Shown here: positions 26,576 through 35,440 of the stretch, one piece after another
How the letters are laid out: every line of letters starts with the position of its first letter
Numbering within the stretch: the first letter of the stretch is position 1
Source: RPQJ01 sp963778185
GTDB lineage: Bacteria; Pseudomonadota; Gammaproteobacteria; Steroidobacterales; Steroidobacteraceae
NCBI GenBank assembly: GCA_963778185.1
Contig: CAVZTF010000004.1
Span: 558,001-622,000 of the forward strand
Length of the DNA: 64,000 bases
Direction of reading: 5' to 3'
The notes under the pieces: model-generated
What the model was told of the DNA's origin: nothing
Database searches by the model: none
What the model saw: only the letters and a program-made list of their open reading frames with translations
Made by a program: the position numbers and the translations under genes

Positions 26576-28076
26576 CGGCCGCGAGACCGCCGCGCATCGA
26601 CCACACACCTTGACGGCCCTGCGCACGCAGGTGTTCGGCGAGCGCGAGACTGCGCACCCCGTGTGCGCAGATGATCAGCTGCCGGCCCTGCGCCGGGAAC
26701 GCCGCACGACCGTCCAGGATCTCGCTGAGCGGCAGGTGCAGGCCGGTCTCGATCCCCGGCCCGTCGAAGCGCAGTTCCCAGCCCTCGCGAATGTCCACGA
26801 GCTCGTAGCCCGCGGCGAGTGCCTCCGCGAGTGTCTCGAAGTCGAGCTCGAGCGGATCGCTCGCGCCCTGGCCCGCACTCGCGCGCGCGCCGGGCCCGTG
26901 GTCGCAGTCAGGATTGCGACGCGCCTTGATGAGGCGCGTGCCGAAACCGAGCAGGTCCACGATCACCACGCCCGGCGGATGCGAGTCCGCGAGGCCGAGG
27001 ATCAGCTTCAGCGCCTGCATCGCCTGCATCGCACCCAGCGTCCCGGGCACCGGACCGAGCACGCCCGCCTCGGCGCAGTTGCCCACCAGCCCGTCGCGCG
27101 GCGCCTCCGGCCACACGCAACGCAGGCAGGGTGAGTCGGGCTCCGGCCGGTAGGTCTGCAGCTGGCCCTCGTACTGGTAGATGCTCGCGAACACCGCGGG
27201 CTTGCCGGCGCGCACCACGGCGTCGTTGACCAGGAACTTCGCGCGCAGGTTGTCGGTGCACTCCATCACGAGGTCGTAGCCGGCCACGAGCTCGTCGATG
27301 TTCTCCGCCGTTGCCTTGGTCGTTGCGACCTCGCACTGCACCTCGCCGTTCAGTCGCGCAACCTGTGCTGCGGCGACCTCGGCCTTCAGCCGGCCGATGT
27401 CCGCCGGCCCATAGAACGGCTGTCGATGCAGGTTGCTGGCCTCGACGTGGTCGCCGTCGACGATGCACAGCCGGCCCACTCCCGCCGCCGCCAGGTACTG
27501 CAGCACCGGTACTCCGAGCCCGCCAGCCCCGACGACCAGTACGGATGCCTCACGCAGGCGCTGCTGGCCTTCCGCACCCACTTCGGGGAGAGCCATCTGC
27601 CTCGAATAATCCGGGGACATTCTCCTGCTTTCGTGATGATGTCCGCTGCCCTCGGCGCACCTTTCGCAATTCACCCACCCGGAATCCCCGTCCTCGTAAT
27701 GCTCCTTCTTCCAGACCGGAACCCGGTGCTTGACCTCGTCGATGATGTAGCGGCACGCCGCGAACGCCTCGCCCCGATGCGCCGAGCTCACGCCCACCCA
27801 CACCGCGAGGTCGCCGATCGCGAGCGAGCCCACGCGATGCACGCAGGCCGCGGCCTTCACGCCGAATTTCTCGATTGCCTCCCGGACGATGCGCTCGCCC
27901 TCCTTGATCCCGAGCGACTCGTAGGCCTCGTACTCGAGGCGGTGCACGTGCCGGCCCTCGTTGTGGTCGCGCACCCAGCCCTCGAAGCTCGCATAGCCGC
28001 CGGCGCCCGGGTCGCCGAGCGTCGCGCGGTAGCGCTCGGGCTCGAGCGGGGCGGTGCTGAACCAGAAGGCGTCCAT
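26565..28076 (-). CDS. MoaE-MoeB-rhodanese fusion protein
   Basis: 503 residues in one uninterrupted frame. Residues 1-145 are MoaE, the large subunit of molybdopterin synthase, with VRDHNEG, SSAHRGEAF and the catalytic lysine in PVWKKEHY. After a His/Arg linker, residues about 155-390 are MoeB/ThiF: GAGGLGVPVLQ binds ATP and DGDHVEASNLHRQ follows; the zinc site shows PCLRC, but the second CxxC is CDHG. Residues about 400-503 are rhodanese with the active-site loop CAHGVRS. MoeB adenylates MoaD; rhodanese supplies sulfur. An internal ATG at 27620 with AGGAG just upstream might also initiate MoeB alone. Confidence 0.88.
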   Translation of the reverse strand: MDAFWFSTAPLEPERYRATLGDPGAGGYASFEGWVRDHNEGRHVHRLEYEAYESLGIKEGERIVREAIEKFGVKAAACVHRVGSLAIGDLAVWVGVSSAHRGEAFAACRYIIDEVKHRVPVWKKEHYEDGDSGWVNCERCAEGSGHHHESRRMSPDYSRQMALPEVGAEGQQRLREASVLVVGAGGLGVPVLQYLAAAGVGRLCIVDGDHVEASNLHRQPFYGPADIGRLKAEVAAAQVARLNGEVQCEVATTKATAENIDELVAGYDLVMECTDNLRAKFLVNDAVVRAGKPAVFASIYQYEGQLQTYRPEPDSPCLRCVWPEAPRDGLVGNCAEAGVLGPVPGTLGAMQAMQALKLILGLADSHPPGVVIVDLLGFGTRLIKARRNPDCDHGPGARASAGQGASDPLELDFETLAEALAAGYELVDIREGWELRFDGPGIETGLHLPLSEILDGRAAFPAQGRQLIICAHGVRSLALAEHLRAQGRQGVWSMRGGLAAVKA

Positions 28077-28330
28077 CAGCCGCCGGCCACCGGGGGGATG
28101 AAGACCACGTGGTCGCCGTCTGCAAGCGGGCGATCCCAGTCGCAGAACTCCTCGTTGACCGCGACGCGCAGCACGGCGCGCGGCAGCTTGAGCCCGTGGC
28201 GCGCCCTGAGCGCCTCGTACAGCTCGGCGGGCGAGTGCGCGTCGGTCGCGACGGTCTCCTCGCCGCGGCCGGCCTGCTCCCGGAGCACCGCGAAATACTG
28301 CACGCGCACGTTGCGTACCACCGCGCTCAT
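28076..28330 (-). CDS. moaD: Molybdopterin synthase small subunit MoaD
   Basis: 84 residues of ubiquitin-like fold ending in PPVAGG, the C-terminal Gly-Gly that is adenylated by MoeB and converted to thiocarboxylate as the sulfur donor for molybdopterin. VQYFAVLREQAG is the typical first strand and helix. The ATG at 28330 overlaps the moaC stop by 4 bases and the moaD stop shares one base with the start of the moaE-moeB fusion. This order puts substrate, synthase and activating enzyme together. Confidence 0.94.
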   Translation of the reverse strand: MSAVVRNVRVQYFAVLREQAGRGEETVATDAHSPAELYEALRARHGLKLPRAVLRVAVNEEFCDWDRPLADGDHVVFIPPVAGG

Positions 28331-28797
28331 GATCGGCTCACGTCGCGCTTGCCGCCGTGCTTCTCGAGCAGGCGGACCTCGGCGATCACGATCTCGTGCG
28401 ACAGCGCCTTGCACATGTCGTAGACGGTGAGCGCGGCGACCGAGGCACCGGTGAGCGCCTCCATCTCGACGCCGGTCTTGTGGTGCACGGCGACCGTGCA
28501 GTGGATCACCGCCTCGTCGCCCGCGTCCATGGCGATCTCGACGCGGCAGTTCTCGATGCCGAGCGGGTGGCAGAAGGGGATCAGGTCGTGGGTGCGCTTG
28601 GCGGCCATGGTCCCCGCGACGATCGCGGTGTGGAACACCGGGCCCTTGCTGGTCGTGAATCCGGAGGCGCGCAGCGTGGCCGCGACCTCGGCGGGAAAGC
28701 GCACGCGCGCCTCGGCCAGCGCGGTGCGCTTCGTCACTGCCTTGCCGGCCACATCCACCATCGTGGGCTGTCCGCGCTCGTCTACGTGACTCAACAT
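28327..28797 (-). CDS. moaC: Cyclic pyranopterin monophosphate synthase MoaC
   Basis: 156 residues, the normal size. It acts after MoaA to form cyclic pyranopterin monophosphate. MVDVAGKAVTKRTA is the usual start block, KRTHDLIPFCHPL carries the conserved active-site residues and MEALTGASVAALTVYDMCK is the C-terminal signature. It starts 4 bases after the moaA stop and overlaps moaD by 4 bases, as part of one minus-strand operon. Confidence 0.96.
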   Translation of the reverse strand: MLSHVDERGQPTMVDVAGKAVTKRTALAEARVRFPAEVAATLRASGFTTSKGPVFHTAIVAGTMAAKRTHDLIPFCHPLGIENCRVEIAMDAGDEAVIHCTVAVHHKTGVEMEALTGASVAALTVYDMCKALSHEIVIAEVRLLEKHGGKRDVSRS

Positions 28798-28801
28798 CTG
28801 A

Positions 28802-29839
28802 TCACCCGCCGATGTAGTGCATCTCGATCTTGTGCAGCGGCTGCTCCTGGCGCCGCAGCTGTTCGCGCAGCTCGCTGTAGCGGTCCCCGCGCTGCGCCCA
28901 GGCGCCGCGCACGAGCCCGACGAGGTCCTCGTCGCTCGCGCCCGCTCGCAGCGGCGCGCGCAGGTCCAGCCCCTGGGTCGCGAACAGGCACGTGTAGAGC
29001 ACGCCTTCGGAGGAGAGTCGGGCGCGACTGCAGGCGCCGCAGAACGGCGCGCTCACCGAGGAGATGAAGCCGATCTCGCCCGCGCCGTCGTCGTAGGTGT
29101 AGCGCTCGGCCACCTCGCCGCGATAGTTGCCCGGCAGTGCCGTCACCGGCCAGCGCTCCTCGATGCGCGCGAGCAATTCCGCCGACGGCACCACCTGTTC
29201 CGGCTGCCAGGCGTTGCGGTTGCCCACGTCCATGTACTCGATCAGCCGTACGATCACCGGCGTGCCGCGAAAGTACTCGAGCAGGCCGGGCACTGTGTGG
29301 TCGTTGATCCCGCGCTGCACCACTGCGTTGACCTTCACCGGGGAGAGGCCGGACTCCAGCGCCGCAAGGATGCCTTCCTGGACCTGCTCGAGACCGCCGA
29401 AGCCGCCGCTCATGCGGGCGAAAGTCTCTTCGTCGAGCGAGTCGAGACTGACCGTGACGCGGTGCAGGCCGTTGCCCTTCAGCTCGGCCGCGTGCTGCGC
29501 GAGCAGGATGCCGTTGGTGGTGAGCGCCACGTCCTCGACGCCCTCGATGGCAGAGAGCTCTCCCACCAGGTCCGCGATGCCGGTGCGCAGCAGCGGCTCG
29601 CCGCCGGTGAGCCTGAGCTTGCGCGCGCCGAGGCGCACGGCCGCCCGCGCGACCCGCACGATCTCCTCGAAGGACAGGCGCTCGGAGGCCTTGAGGAAAC
29701 GGTAGCGGTCGTGGAACTGCTCCTTCGGCATGCAGTAGGGGCAGCGGAAGTTGCAGCGGTCCATGACGGAGATGCGCAGGTCGTGCATCGGACGGCCGAG
29801 GCGGTCCTGTGTCGTCATGCGATTGTCGAAGGCGGCCAT
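28802..29839 (-). CDS. moaA: GTP 3',8-cyclase MoaA
   Basis: 345 residues. A radical-SAM enzyme converting GTP to 3',8-cyclo-GTP. The N-terminal cluster motif CNFRCPYC is CX3CX2C, followed by LRLTGGEPLLR; the C-terminal cluster cysteines are in FCGACSRARLSSEG and the following YTC. The protein ends in IGG, the Gly-Gly tail needed for catalysis. ATG at 29839 or at 29818 (MTTQDRLGR) are both possible. It starts 4 bases after the moeA stop. Confidence 0.96.
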   Translation of the reverse strand: MAAFDNRMTTQDRLGRPMHDLRISVMDRCNFRCPYCMPKEQFHDRYRFLKASERLSFEEIVRVARAAVRLGARKLRLTGGEPLLRTGIADLVGELSAIEGVEDVALTTNGILLAQHAAELKGNGLHRVTVSLDSLDEETFARMSGGFGGLEQVQEGILAALESGLSPVKVNAVVQRGINDHTVPGLLEYFRGTPVIVRLIEYMDVGNRNAWQPEQVVPSAELLARIEERWPVTALPGNYRGEVAERYTYDDGAGEIGFISSVSAPFCGACSRARLSSEGVLYTCLFATQGLDLRAPLRAGASDEDLVGLVRGAWAQRGDRYSELREQLRRQEQPLHKIEMHYIGG

Positions 29840-29843
29840 GGGG

Positions 29844-31052
29844 TCACCAACGGTAGAACGGCAGGACCTGGCCGGCGGCGGCGTCCGCGGGGCCGGGCGG
29901 CAGTTCAAGGAATCCGTCCGTGCCAAGCAGCGAGACCAGGTCGCCCGAACCGTGCGTCGGCTTCGGCATCGCGACCATGCCGAGCAGAGGGCTCGACTCG
30001 AGCTGCGCGGGCACGAACAGCCACAGGGCAGGGTGCGCGCGGACCGTGGCGCCGACCGGCACCGACTCGGCCGGCGCGCCGCGCGCTCCGATCGCCGTGC
30101 GCAGGCCGGGCAGGACGTAACGCACCAGGCACACGAGCGAGGAGAGCGGGTTCCCGGGCAGGCCGTACACGGCCTGGCCGCCCGGGGCGATGCCGAACCA
30201 CAGCGGCTTGCCCGGGCGCTGCGAGACCTTGTGGAACACCTCGGTGACGCCGAGCGCGCGCAGCGCACTGGGCACGTGGTCGAAACGCCCCATCGAAACG
30301 CCGCCCGTGAGCACCAGGGCGTCGTGCGTGGCGAGATGGGTGGCGAGGCGCTCGCGCAGCACCTGCGGGTCGTCGGGCAGGCGTTCCTCGGCGACGCGCG
30401 TGAAGCCGTGCAGGGCGAGCACCGCGCGCAGGGCGTGCCCGTTCGAGCTGCGGATCTGCCAGTCCTCGATCGGTTCGCCCGGCTCGACCAGCTCGTCGCC
30501 CGTCGAGACGACCATCACACGCGGGACGGAGTGGACGTCGGCTCGCGGCAGGCCCGCGGCGGCGAGCACCGCGAGCTCAGGGCCGCCGAGCCGGGTGCCG
30601 CGGGCCAGCAGCAGGTCGCCCTCGCGGCAGTCGAGGCCACGCGCGTGGACGTTGGCGTAGGGCTCGACGCGCGCCTCGGCGTCGACCTCGGCCCAGCCGT
30701 CGGCCGAATCCAGCAACTCGACCGGCACGACGCAGTCGCAGCCCGGGGGCAGCATGGCGCCCGTCATCACTTCGAGGCAGGTGTCCGGCGCGGGGAGGGT
30801 GACCGGCCGCTGCCCGGCCGCCTGTGTGCCTGCGATGCGGAAGCGGCGCTGGCCCGTGCGCCAGGCCTCGCTCGCGAACGCGATGCCGTCCATCGTCACC
30901 CTGTCGAAGGGTGGCTGGTCACGTTCCGCGCGGACCGACTGCGCCAGCACCGCGCCGGCCAGCGAGGCAAGGGGGCGCGACTCGACGGGCAGCACCCCCA
31001 CCCGTTCGCGGACCAGCGTTTCGGCTTCGGCGGGAGTGGAGAGCGGCTGCAT
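29844..31052 (-). CDS. moeA: Molybdopterin molybdenumtransferase MoeA
   Basis: 402 residues, the usual MoeA length. It inserts molybdate into adenylylated molybdopterin. RDQPPFDRVTMDGIAF is the N-terminal signature; VVSTGDELVEPG and LTGGVSMGRFDH are the central MoCF motifs, and GLPGNPLSSL follows. It heads the recognisable Mo-cofactor operon; a small secreted-protein gene lies 18 bases upstream on the same strand and may share its promoter. No mogA/moaB is in this cluster. Confidence 0.95.
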   Translation of the reverse strand: MQPLSTPAEAETLVRERVGVLPVESRPLASLAGAVLAQSVRAERDQPPFDRVTMDGIAFASEAWRTGQRRFRIAGTQAAGQRPVTLPAPDTCLEVMTGAMLPPGCDCVVPVELLDSADGWAEVDAEARVEPYANVHARGLDCREGDLLLARGTRLGGPELAVLAAAGLPRADVHSVPRVMVVSTGDELVEPGEPIEDWQIRSSNGHALRAVLALHGFTRVAEERLPDDPQVLRERLATHLATHDALVLTGGVSMGRFDHVPSALRALGVTEVFHKVSQRPGKPLWFGIAPGGQAVYGLPGNPLSSLVCLVRYVLPGLRTAIGARGAPAESVPVGATVRAHPALWLFVPAQLESSPLLGMVAMPKPTHGSGDLVSLLGTDGFLELPPGPADAAAGQVLPFYRW

Positions 31053-31070
31053 CGCCTGCCCGGGAACGGC

Positions 31071-31451
31071 CTACTTCTTGTCCTTGTCCGTGAACGCGCG
31101 GCGCTCGGAATTCCAGCGGTCCGCCGTCGCCTGCAGCTCGTCGAGCGCGGCATTGTGCTTCTTGGCGTGCACGTTCTCGATCGCGGCCTTCTTCGCAGCC
31201 AACTCGGGGTCCGCGGCGTCCAGCGCCAGCAGGGACTCGTTCTTTTCCTGCTCCAGGCACGGCAGGTACACCTCCTGGACGGTCCTGGTGTACTCCTTGA
31301 CCGAGGCCTGCGCGGCAAGCATCTCGTCCTTGGTGGCGGTGGCGCCGTTCGGGAGCGATTGGGGCGCCTGCGTGTAGACGCAGGCGGCCTGCGCGGCGGC
31401 GCCGGACAGCAGCAACAGGGAAACGAGGGACAAGCGGGTCGAAAGCTTCAT
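31071..31451 (-). CDS. Small secreted protein of unknown function
   Basis: 126 residues with a clear signal peptide (about residues 1-22, cleavage near AQAA-CV). The mature part is helical and charged, contains two cysteines (ACVYT and LPCLEQE) that may form a disulfide, and ends in a lysine-rich tail. No catalytic motif is evident. It precedes moeA by 18 bases, so it may be transcribed with the Mo-cofactor operon, although no functional link is obvious. It is divergent from phhA. Confidence 0.65.
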   Translation of the reverse strand: MKLSTRLSLVSLLLLSGAAAQAACVYTQAPQSLPNGATATKDEMLAAQASVKEYTRTVQEVYLPCLEQEKNESLLALDAADPELAAKKAAIENVHAKKHNAALDELQATADRWNSERRAFTDKDKK

Positions 31452-31562
31452 GGGATCCTCGGCAGGGTCAGGGGGCGTGAAACTATACCAGAGGGTCGCC
31501 GGACCCCTCATCGGTCGCCGGGCGCTATGCTTGGCGCCTCGAAGCGGGGGGAGGAGAGTCTG

Positions 31563-32417
31563 ATGTCGGCTGCCGATGCACCGGTGACCTACGGCGCCAG
31601 CGCCCACGGCCTGCGCGGCGATTATCGCGACATGCGGGCCGATTACACGGTCACGCAGGCCTACGCCGCCTACTGCGAGGCCGACCAGGACCGCTGGCGC
31701 CGCCTCTATGCCCGGCAGATGAAGCTGGTGCCGGAGCGGGCCTGCCCCGAGTTCCTGCGCGTAATCGACAGCCTCGGCTACGAGACGGGCATCCCGCGCT
31801 TCGACGAGGTGAACCAGCGTCTCTCGCGCGCCACCGGCTGGCAGGTCGTGGCGGTGCCCGGGCTGCTGCCCGAGCACGTGTTCTTCTCGCACCTTGCCGC
31901 GAGGCGTTTTCCGGTGACGGTGTGGCTGCGGGACGAGCACGAGTTCGACTACATCGTCGAGCCGGACATCTTCCACGACTTCTTCGGCCACGTGCCGCTG
32001 CTCTTCGACCCCGTGTTCGCGGACTACATGCAGGCCTACGGCAAGGGCGGGCAGAAGGCCGACGGCCTGAACGCCCTCGAGTACCTCGCTCGGCTGTATT
32101 GGTACACGGTCGAGTTCGGCCTGATCCAGACGGGGGAGGGCCTGCGCATCTACGGCGCCGGAATCATGTCCTCGCCGAGCGAGATCGAGTACGCGCTCGC
32201 CAGCCCGTCGCCGAACCGCATCGGCTTCGACCTGAGGCGCGTCATGCGCACCCGCTACAAGATCGACAGCTTCCAGGAATCCTACTTCGTCATCGACCAC
32301 TTCGGGCAGCTGTTCCGCGAGACCGCGCCCGATTTCACGCCGCTGTACGGCGAAATTGCGCACCAGGATCACCTGCCGGCCAACACCGTGCTGGCGACCG
32401 ACAAAGTCTTTGGCTGA
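31563..32417 (+). CDS. phhA: Phenylalanine 4-monooxygenase
   Basis: 284 residues, typical of bacterial phenylalanine hydroxylase. The iron ligands are visible as HDFFGH (two His, five apart) and the Glu in YTVEFGL; PEHVFFSHLAARRFP precedes them. It hydroxylates phenylalanine to tyrosine using tetrahydropterin and oxygen. The ATG at 31563 lies downstream of a GGAG-rich stretch. The pterin dehydratase gene phhB, often adjacent, is not in this window. mmsA follows in the same direction after 89 bases. Confidence 0.96.
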   Translation: MSAADAPVTYGASAHGLRGDYRDMRADYTVTQAYAAYCEADQDRWRRLYARQMKLVPERACPEFLRVIDSLGYETGIPRFDEVNQRLSRATGWQVVAVPGLLPEHVFFSHLAARRFPVTVWLRDEHEFDYIVEPDIFHDFFGHVPLLFDPVFADYMQAYGKGGQKADGLNALEYLARLYWYTVEFGLIQTGEGLRIYGAGIMSSPSEIEYALASPSPNRIGFDLRRVMRTRYKIDSFQESYFVIDHFGQLFRETAPDFTPLYGEIAHQDHLPANTVLATDKVFG

Positions 32418-32506
32418 AACGGATCCGTTGGCTGGCGGCCCCGGCGGGATTTGGTGTCCAATGGAGGTCCCCGGGGCGTCTCCCCGGGCGCAGGAGTGCA
32501 ATCACC

Positions 32507-34045
32507 ATGAGTAGCCCCAAGCCCGTCGCGAGCGACGCGGCCGATACCGTCTTTTTCCTCGGTCACCACATCGGCGGTCGCCCGGTGTACGGCACCGCAG
32601 GCAGCCGGCAGGGCCCTGTCCATAACCCCGCCACCGGCGCCCTGCGTGGCCACGTCGCCTTCGCCAGCGTCGAGGAGACCCGCGAGGCCATCGGCGCCGC
32701 CGCCGCTGCGCTGCCGGCCTGGGCCGCCACCCCGCCGCTGCAGCGCGCCCGCGTCATGTTTCGCTTCAAGGCGCTGCTCGAGCAGAATGCCGACCAGATC
32801 GCGCGCTTGCTCACCTCCGAGCACGGCAAGGTGCTTTCCGACGCCCGCGGCGAGCTCACTCGCGGCATCGAGGTCGTCGAGTTCGCTTGCGGCATTCCGC
32901 AGCTGCTGAAGAGCGAGTTCACCGAGAACGTCGGCACCAACGTCGACAGCTGGTCCATCCGCCAGCCGGTCGGAGTCTGCGCGGGCATCACGCCGTTCAA
33001 CTTCCCCGCCATGGTGCCGATGTGGATGTTCCCCGTCGCCATCGCCTGCGGGAACACCTTCGTGCTGAAGCCCTCCGAGAAGGACCCGAGCGTACCCATG
33101 CGGCTCGCCGAACTCCTGAAGGAAGCGGGGCTGCCCGACGGTGTCTTCAACGTGGTGAACGGCGATCGGGAGGCCGTCGACACGCTGCTCGGCGATCCTC
33201 GCGTCGAGGCCGTGAGCTTCGTGGGCTCGACGCCCGTTGCCGAGTACATCTACCGGACCGCTTCCGCTCACGGCAAGCGCGTGCAGGCCCTTGGCGGCGC
33301 CAAGAATCACATGGTCGTGATGCCCGACGCCGATACCCGCAATGCCGCCAGCGCACTTGTCGGCGCCGCGTACGGCTCCGCCGGCGAGCGCTGCATGGCC
33401 ATCTCCGTTGCCGTCGCCGTGGGCGATGCCGGGGATCGCCTGGTCGCCGAGATTGGCCGGCAGCTCGCCGCGCTCAAGGTCGCGCCCGGGACCGAGCCCG
33501 GCGCCGACATGGGTCCACTGGTCACCCGCGAACATCTCGCGCGCGTTCGCAGCTACGTTGACCTCGGAGTCGAGGAGGGCGCAAAGCTCGTTGTCGACGG
33601 TCGCGACCTCGAGGTGGCCGGTCACGAGCAGGGCTATTACCTCGGCCCGTGCCTCTTCGACAACGTTACCTCCTCGATGCGGATCTACAAGGAGGAGATC
33701 TTCGGGCCCGTCCTGTGCGTCGTCCGCGCACCCGACCTCGGCACCGCCCTCGAGCTGGTCAACGCCCATGAGTTCGGCAACGGCACCTCCATCTTCACCG
33801 CCAGCGGCGAATCCGCCCGCGCTTTCACTCAAGCCGTCCAGGCCGGCATGGTGGGCGTGAACGTGCCGATTCCCGTGCCCATGGCCTTCCATTCCTTCGG
33901 TGGCTGGAAGCGCTCGCTGTTCGGGCCGCTGCACGTCCACGGCCCCGACGGTGTCCGCTTCTACACCCGGCTCAAGACGGTCACGTCCCGGTGGCCCACC
34001 ACCGCTCGCGAAAACGCCCAGTTCGTCATGCCGACGATGAAGTAA
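32507..34045 (+). CDS. mmsA: CoA-acylating methylmalonate-semialdehyde dehydrogenase
   Basis: 512 residues of the aldehyde dehydrogenase fold. ITPFNFPAMVPMWMFP and the active-site cysteine in GSAGERCMAIS are diagnostic of MmsA; the C-terminus has the usual PMAFHSFGGWKRSLFG. It converts methylmalonate semialdehyde to propionyl-CoA in valine catabolism and malonate semialdehyde to acetyl-CoA. A GGAG at 32493-32496 precedes the ATG. Other valine-pathway genes are not adjacent, though a decayed acyl-CoA dehydrogenase lies 1.4 kb downstream. Confidence 0.95.
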   Translation: MSSPKPVASDAADTVFFLGHHIGGRPVYGTAGSRQGPVHNPATGALRGHVAFASVEETREAIGAAAAALPAWAATPPLQRARVMFRFKALLEQNADQIARLLTSEHGKVLSDARGELTRGIEVVEFACGIPQLLKSEFTENVGTNVDSWSIRQPVGVCAGITPFNFPAMVPMWMFPVAIACGNTFVLKPSEKDPSVPMRLAELLKEAGLPDGVFNVVNGDREAVDTLLGDPRVEAVSFVGSTPVAEYIYRTASAHGKRVQALGGAKNHMVVMPDADTRNAASALVGAAYGSAGERCMAISVAVAVGDAGDRLVAEIGRQLAALKVAPGTEPGADMGPLVTREHLARVRSYVDLGVEEGAKLVVDGRDLEVAGHEQGYYLGPCLFDNVTSSMRIYKEEIFGPVLCVVRAPDLGTALELVNAHEFGNGTSIFTASGESARAFTQAVQAGMVGVNVPIPVPMAFHSFGGWKRSLFGPLHVHGPDGVRFYTRLKTVTSRWPTTARENAQFVMPTMK

Positions 34046-34072
34046 TATTCCTCCCGTCGTTCGTTCTCTCTT

Positions 34073-34149
34073 GCGGCCGTAGCTCAGTTGGATAGAGCAT
34101 CAGGCTTCGAACCTGAGGGTCGGGGGTTCGAATCCCTCCGGCCGCGCCA
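34073..34149 (+). tRNA. tRNA-Arg (anticodon TCG)
   Basis: A complete 77-base cloverleaf. Acceptor GCGGCCG (34073-34079) pairs with CGGCCGC (34139-34145); the anticodon stem TCAGG/CCTGA encloses CTTCGAA, giving anticodon TCG (34107-34109), which reads CGA. The T-loop TTCGAAT is canonical, the discriminator is G and CCA is encoded. A rho-independent terminator follows 12 bases later. Confidence 0.97.
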
Positions 34150-34161
34150 GTAAAATGACAT

Positions 34162-34187
34162 GGGGTCCCTCGCACGGGACCCCTTTT
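34162..34187 (+). terminator. Intrinsic terminator after tRNA-Arg
   Basis: A perfect 8-bp stem GGGGTCCC/GGGACCCC with a 6-base loop (TCGCAC), followed directly by TTTT. It sits 12 bases after the tRNA 3' end and would end the tRNA transcript. Confidence 0.9.
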
Positions 34188-34475
34188 CATTTCACCGACT
34201 CTACGCGGAGGCCTTTGAGAACTCCCAACCGCGACCGCTGAACGCTCAGGCGACCCGCCTGCATCCCGCGGGACCGTATGCGAAGAATGGCGAGGAGGCG
34301 ATGCTTGGCCTCTTCGTAGGGAAAATGACGCGGATCATCTCGGAGTCGAGCTGAGCGACCGCCGGCAGCACGTTCGACGATGGCATCGCAATGAATTGAC
34401 GGTCCGATCGGGCGGTGGTGTAGTCGGCCCGACCAGGCAGGTACGTCCTGCCTCCTGACGCGGTGGTACACGCCT
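34188..34475. other. Intergenic stretch without a supported gene
   Basis: Between the tRNA terminator and the first small membrane-protein gene there are about 290 bases. Short open frames exist on both strands, but none has a recognisable domain, a good ribosome site or family-like composition. No repeated tRNA 3' end (attachment site) was seen here. Confidence 0.5.
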
Positions 34476-34862
34476 ATGCGCTACCTGGTCTCGGCAATGT
34501 TGCTGGTGGCCGCCATCATTCACTTGCTGCCGATGCGCGGAGTGCTGGGCGGTGAGCCGCTGGCGGTGCTCTATGGTCTTTCGTTCGACGAGCCGAATCT
34601 CGCCGTGCTGATGCGGCACCGGGCGGTGCTGTTCGGACTGCTCGGGACATTCATGGTTGTCGCGGCCTTCCGGCCATCGTGGCAGCCTGCGGCATTCGCG
34701 GCGGGATTCGTCAGCGTGGTTTCGTTCCTCGCTCTCGCGTTGTCGGTGGGCGGATACAACGCGCAGGTTGGGCGGGTGGTCGTGGCCGATTGGGTGGCGC
34801 TCGGGTGTCTCCTGGTGGGAACGTTCGCACTCGCCTACCTGCGGCGAGGCGCAACGGGTTAG
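34476..34862 (+). CDS. Small four-helix membrane protein
   Basis: 128 residues with four likely membrane helices (about 4-22, 45-65, 70-90 and 100-122). MRYLVSAMLLVAAIIHLLPM is the first helix, and MRHRAVLFGLLG a conserved-looking turn. It resembles a widespread family of small uncharacterised inner-membrane proteins; I do not know a function. It has no close ribosome site. The next gene, also a small membrane protein, begins 48 bases later. Confidence 0.65.
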   Translation: MRYLVSAMLLVAAIIHLLPMRGVLGGEPLAVLYGLSFDEPNLAVLMRHRAVLFGLLGTFMVVAAFRPSWQPAAFAAGFVSVVSFLALALSVGGYNAQVGRVVVADWVALGCLLVGTFALAYLRRGATG

Positions 34863-34909
34863 CCGGCGTCGGGAATTGTCCCGACGCGTCTCGACGACGT
34901 AACGCAGGA

Positions 34910-35377
34910 ATGCCGCTCGAGGTGGTCGTGGCCAATCCCTACCTGACGCCAGTCGCGAAAGTGTGGCCACGGGTCGCGGGCGTCGCGCTGCTGGTTGCAG
35001 GTGCCGGCCTGACCGCGTGGCTCGGCTACGAGGGTTGGGACTTCGTGACGGCAGGGGAGAGCCGTGGCGTGCTCACGAGCTCGTCGCTGATCTTTGCACT
35101 CATCCAACTGGCGCTGTGCGGCATCTGCTGGCAGGCGGGGTATCGACTCGCATTCGATCGGCCGGATCGCACCGGAACCATGTTCTCCCGGCCGGCGTGG
35201 TTTGCGATTGGGGCAGGGCTGCTGGTGGTGACCGGGCTCATGGCTGCAGCGATTCTCTCAGCGCGGCGACCGACGCTCCTGGACACCCAGTGGCTGTTGT
35301 TCCTTGGTGGCATCGGCGTCTGGTGCGTGGTGCTGGCGTTGCGGCGGAGAGGTGGCGGGCCGGGGATTTCACGGTAG
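34910..35377 (+). CDS. Small membrane protein of unknown function
   Basis: 155 residues. Four hydrophobic stretches (about 20-38, 58-76, 93-112 and 124-141) suggest a polytopic inner-membrane protein. No family motif is recognised. The ATG at 34910 is preceded by AGGA with short spacing. It lies between another small membrane protein and the acyl-CoA dehydrogenase pseudogene, in a region whose contents look accessory. Confidence 0.55.
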   Translation: MPLEVVVANPYLTPVAKVWPRVAGVALLVAGAGLTAWLGYEGWDFVTAGESRGVLTSSSLIFALIQLALCGICWQAGYRLAFDRPDRTGTMFSRPAWFAIGAGLLVVTGLMAAAILSARRPTLLDTQWLLFLGGIGVWCVVLALRRRGGGPGISR

Positions 35378-35440
35378 AAGTCCGGATGTCCACGCCGGTG
35401 GCCCGGCGTAGGTTCATCGAAATGCAGGAATCCTGAGTCC

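Noticed and set aside
32470..32495. C/G-rich inverted repeat (CCCCGGGG and CCCCGGG) before mmsA as a terminator or riboswitch
   Set aside because: No U-tract follows and the region is too short for a known riboswitch; simple GC-rich composition suffices.
34160..34471. Short frames on both strands after the tRNA
   Set aside because: No domain, ribosome site or plausible composition; the plus-strand frame starts inside the terminator.
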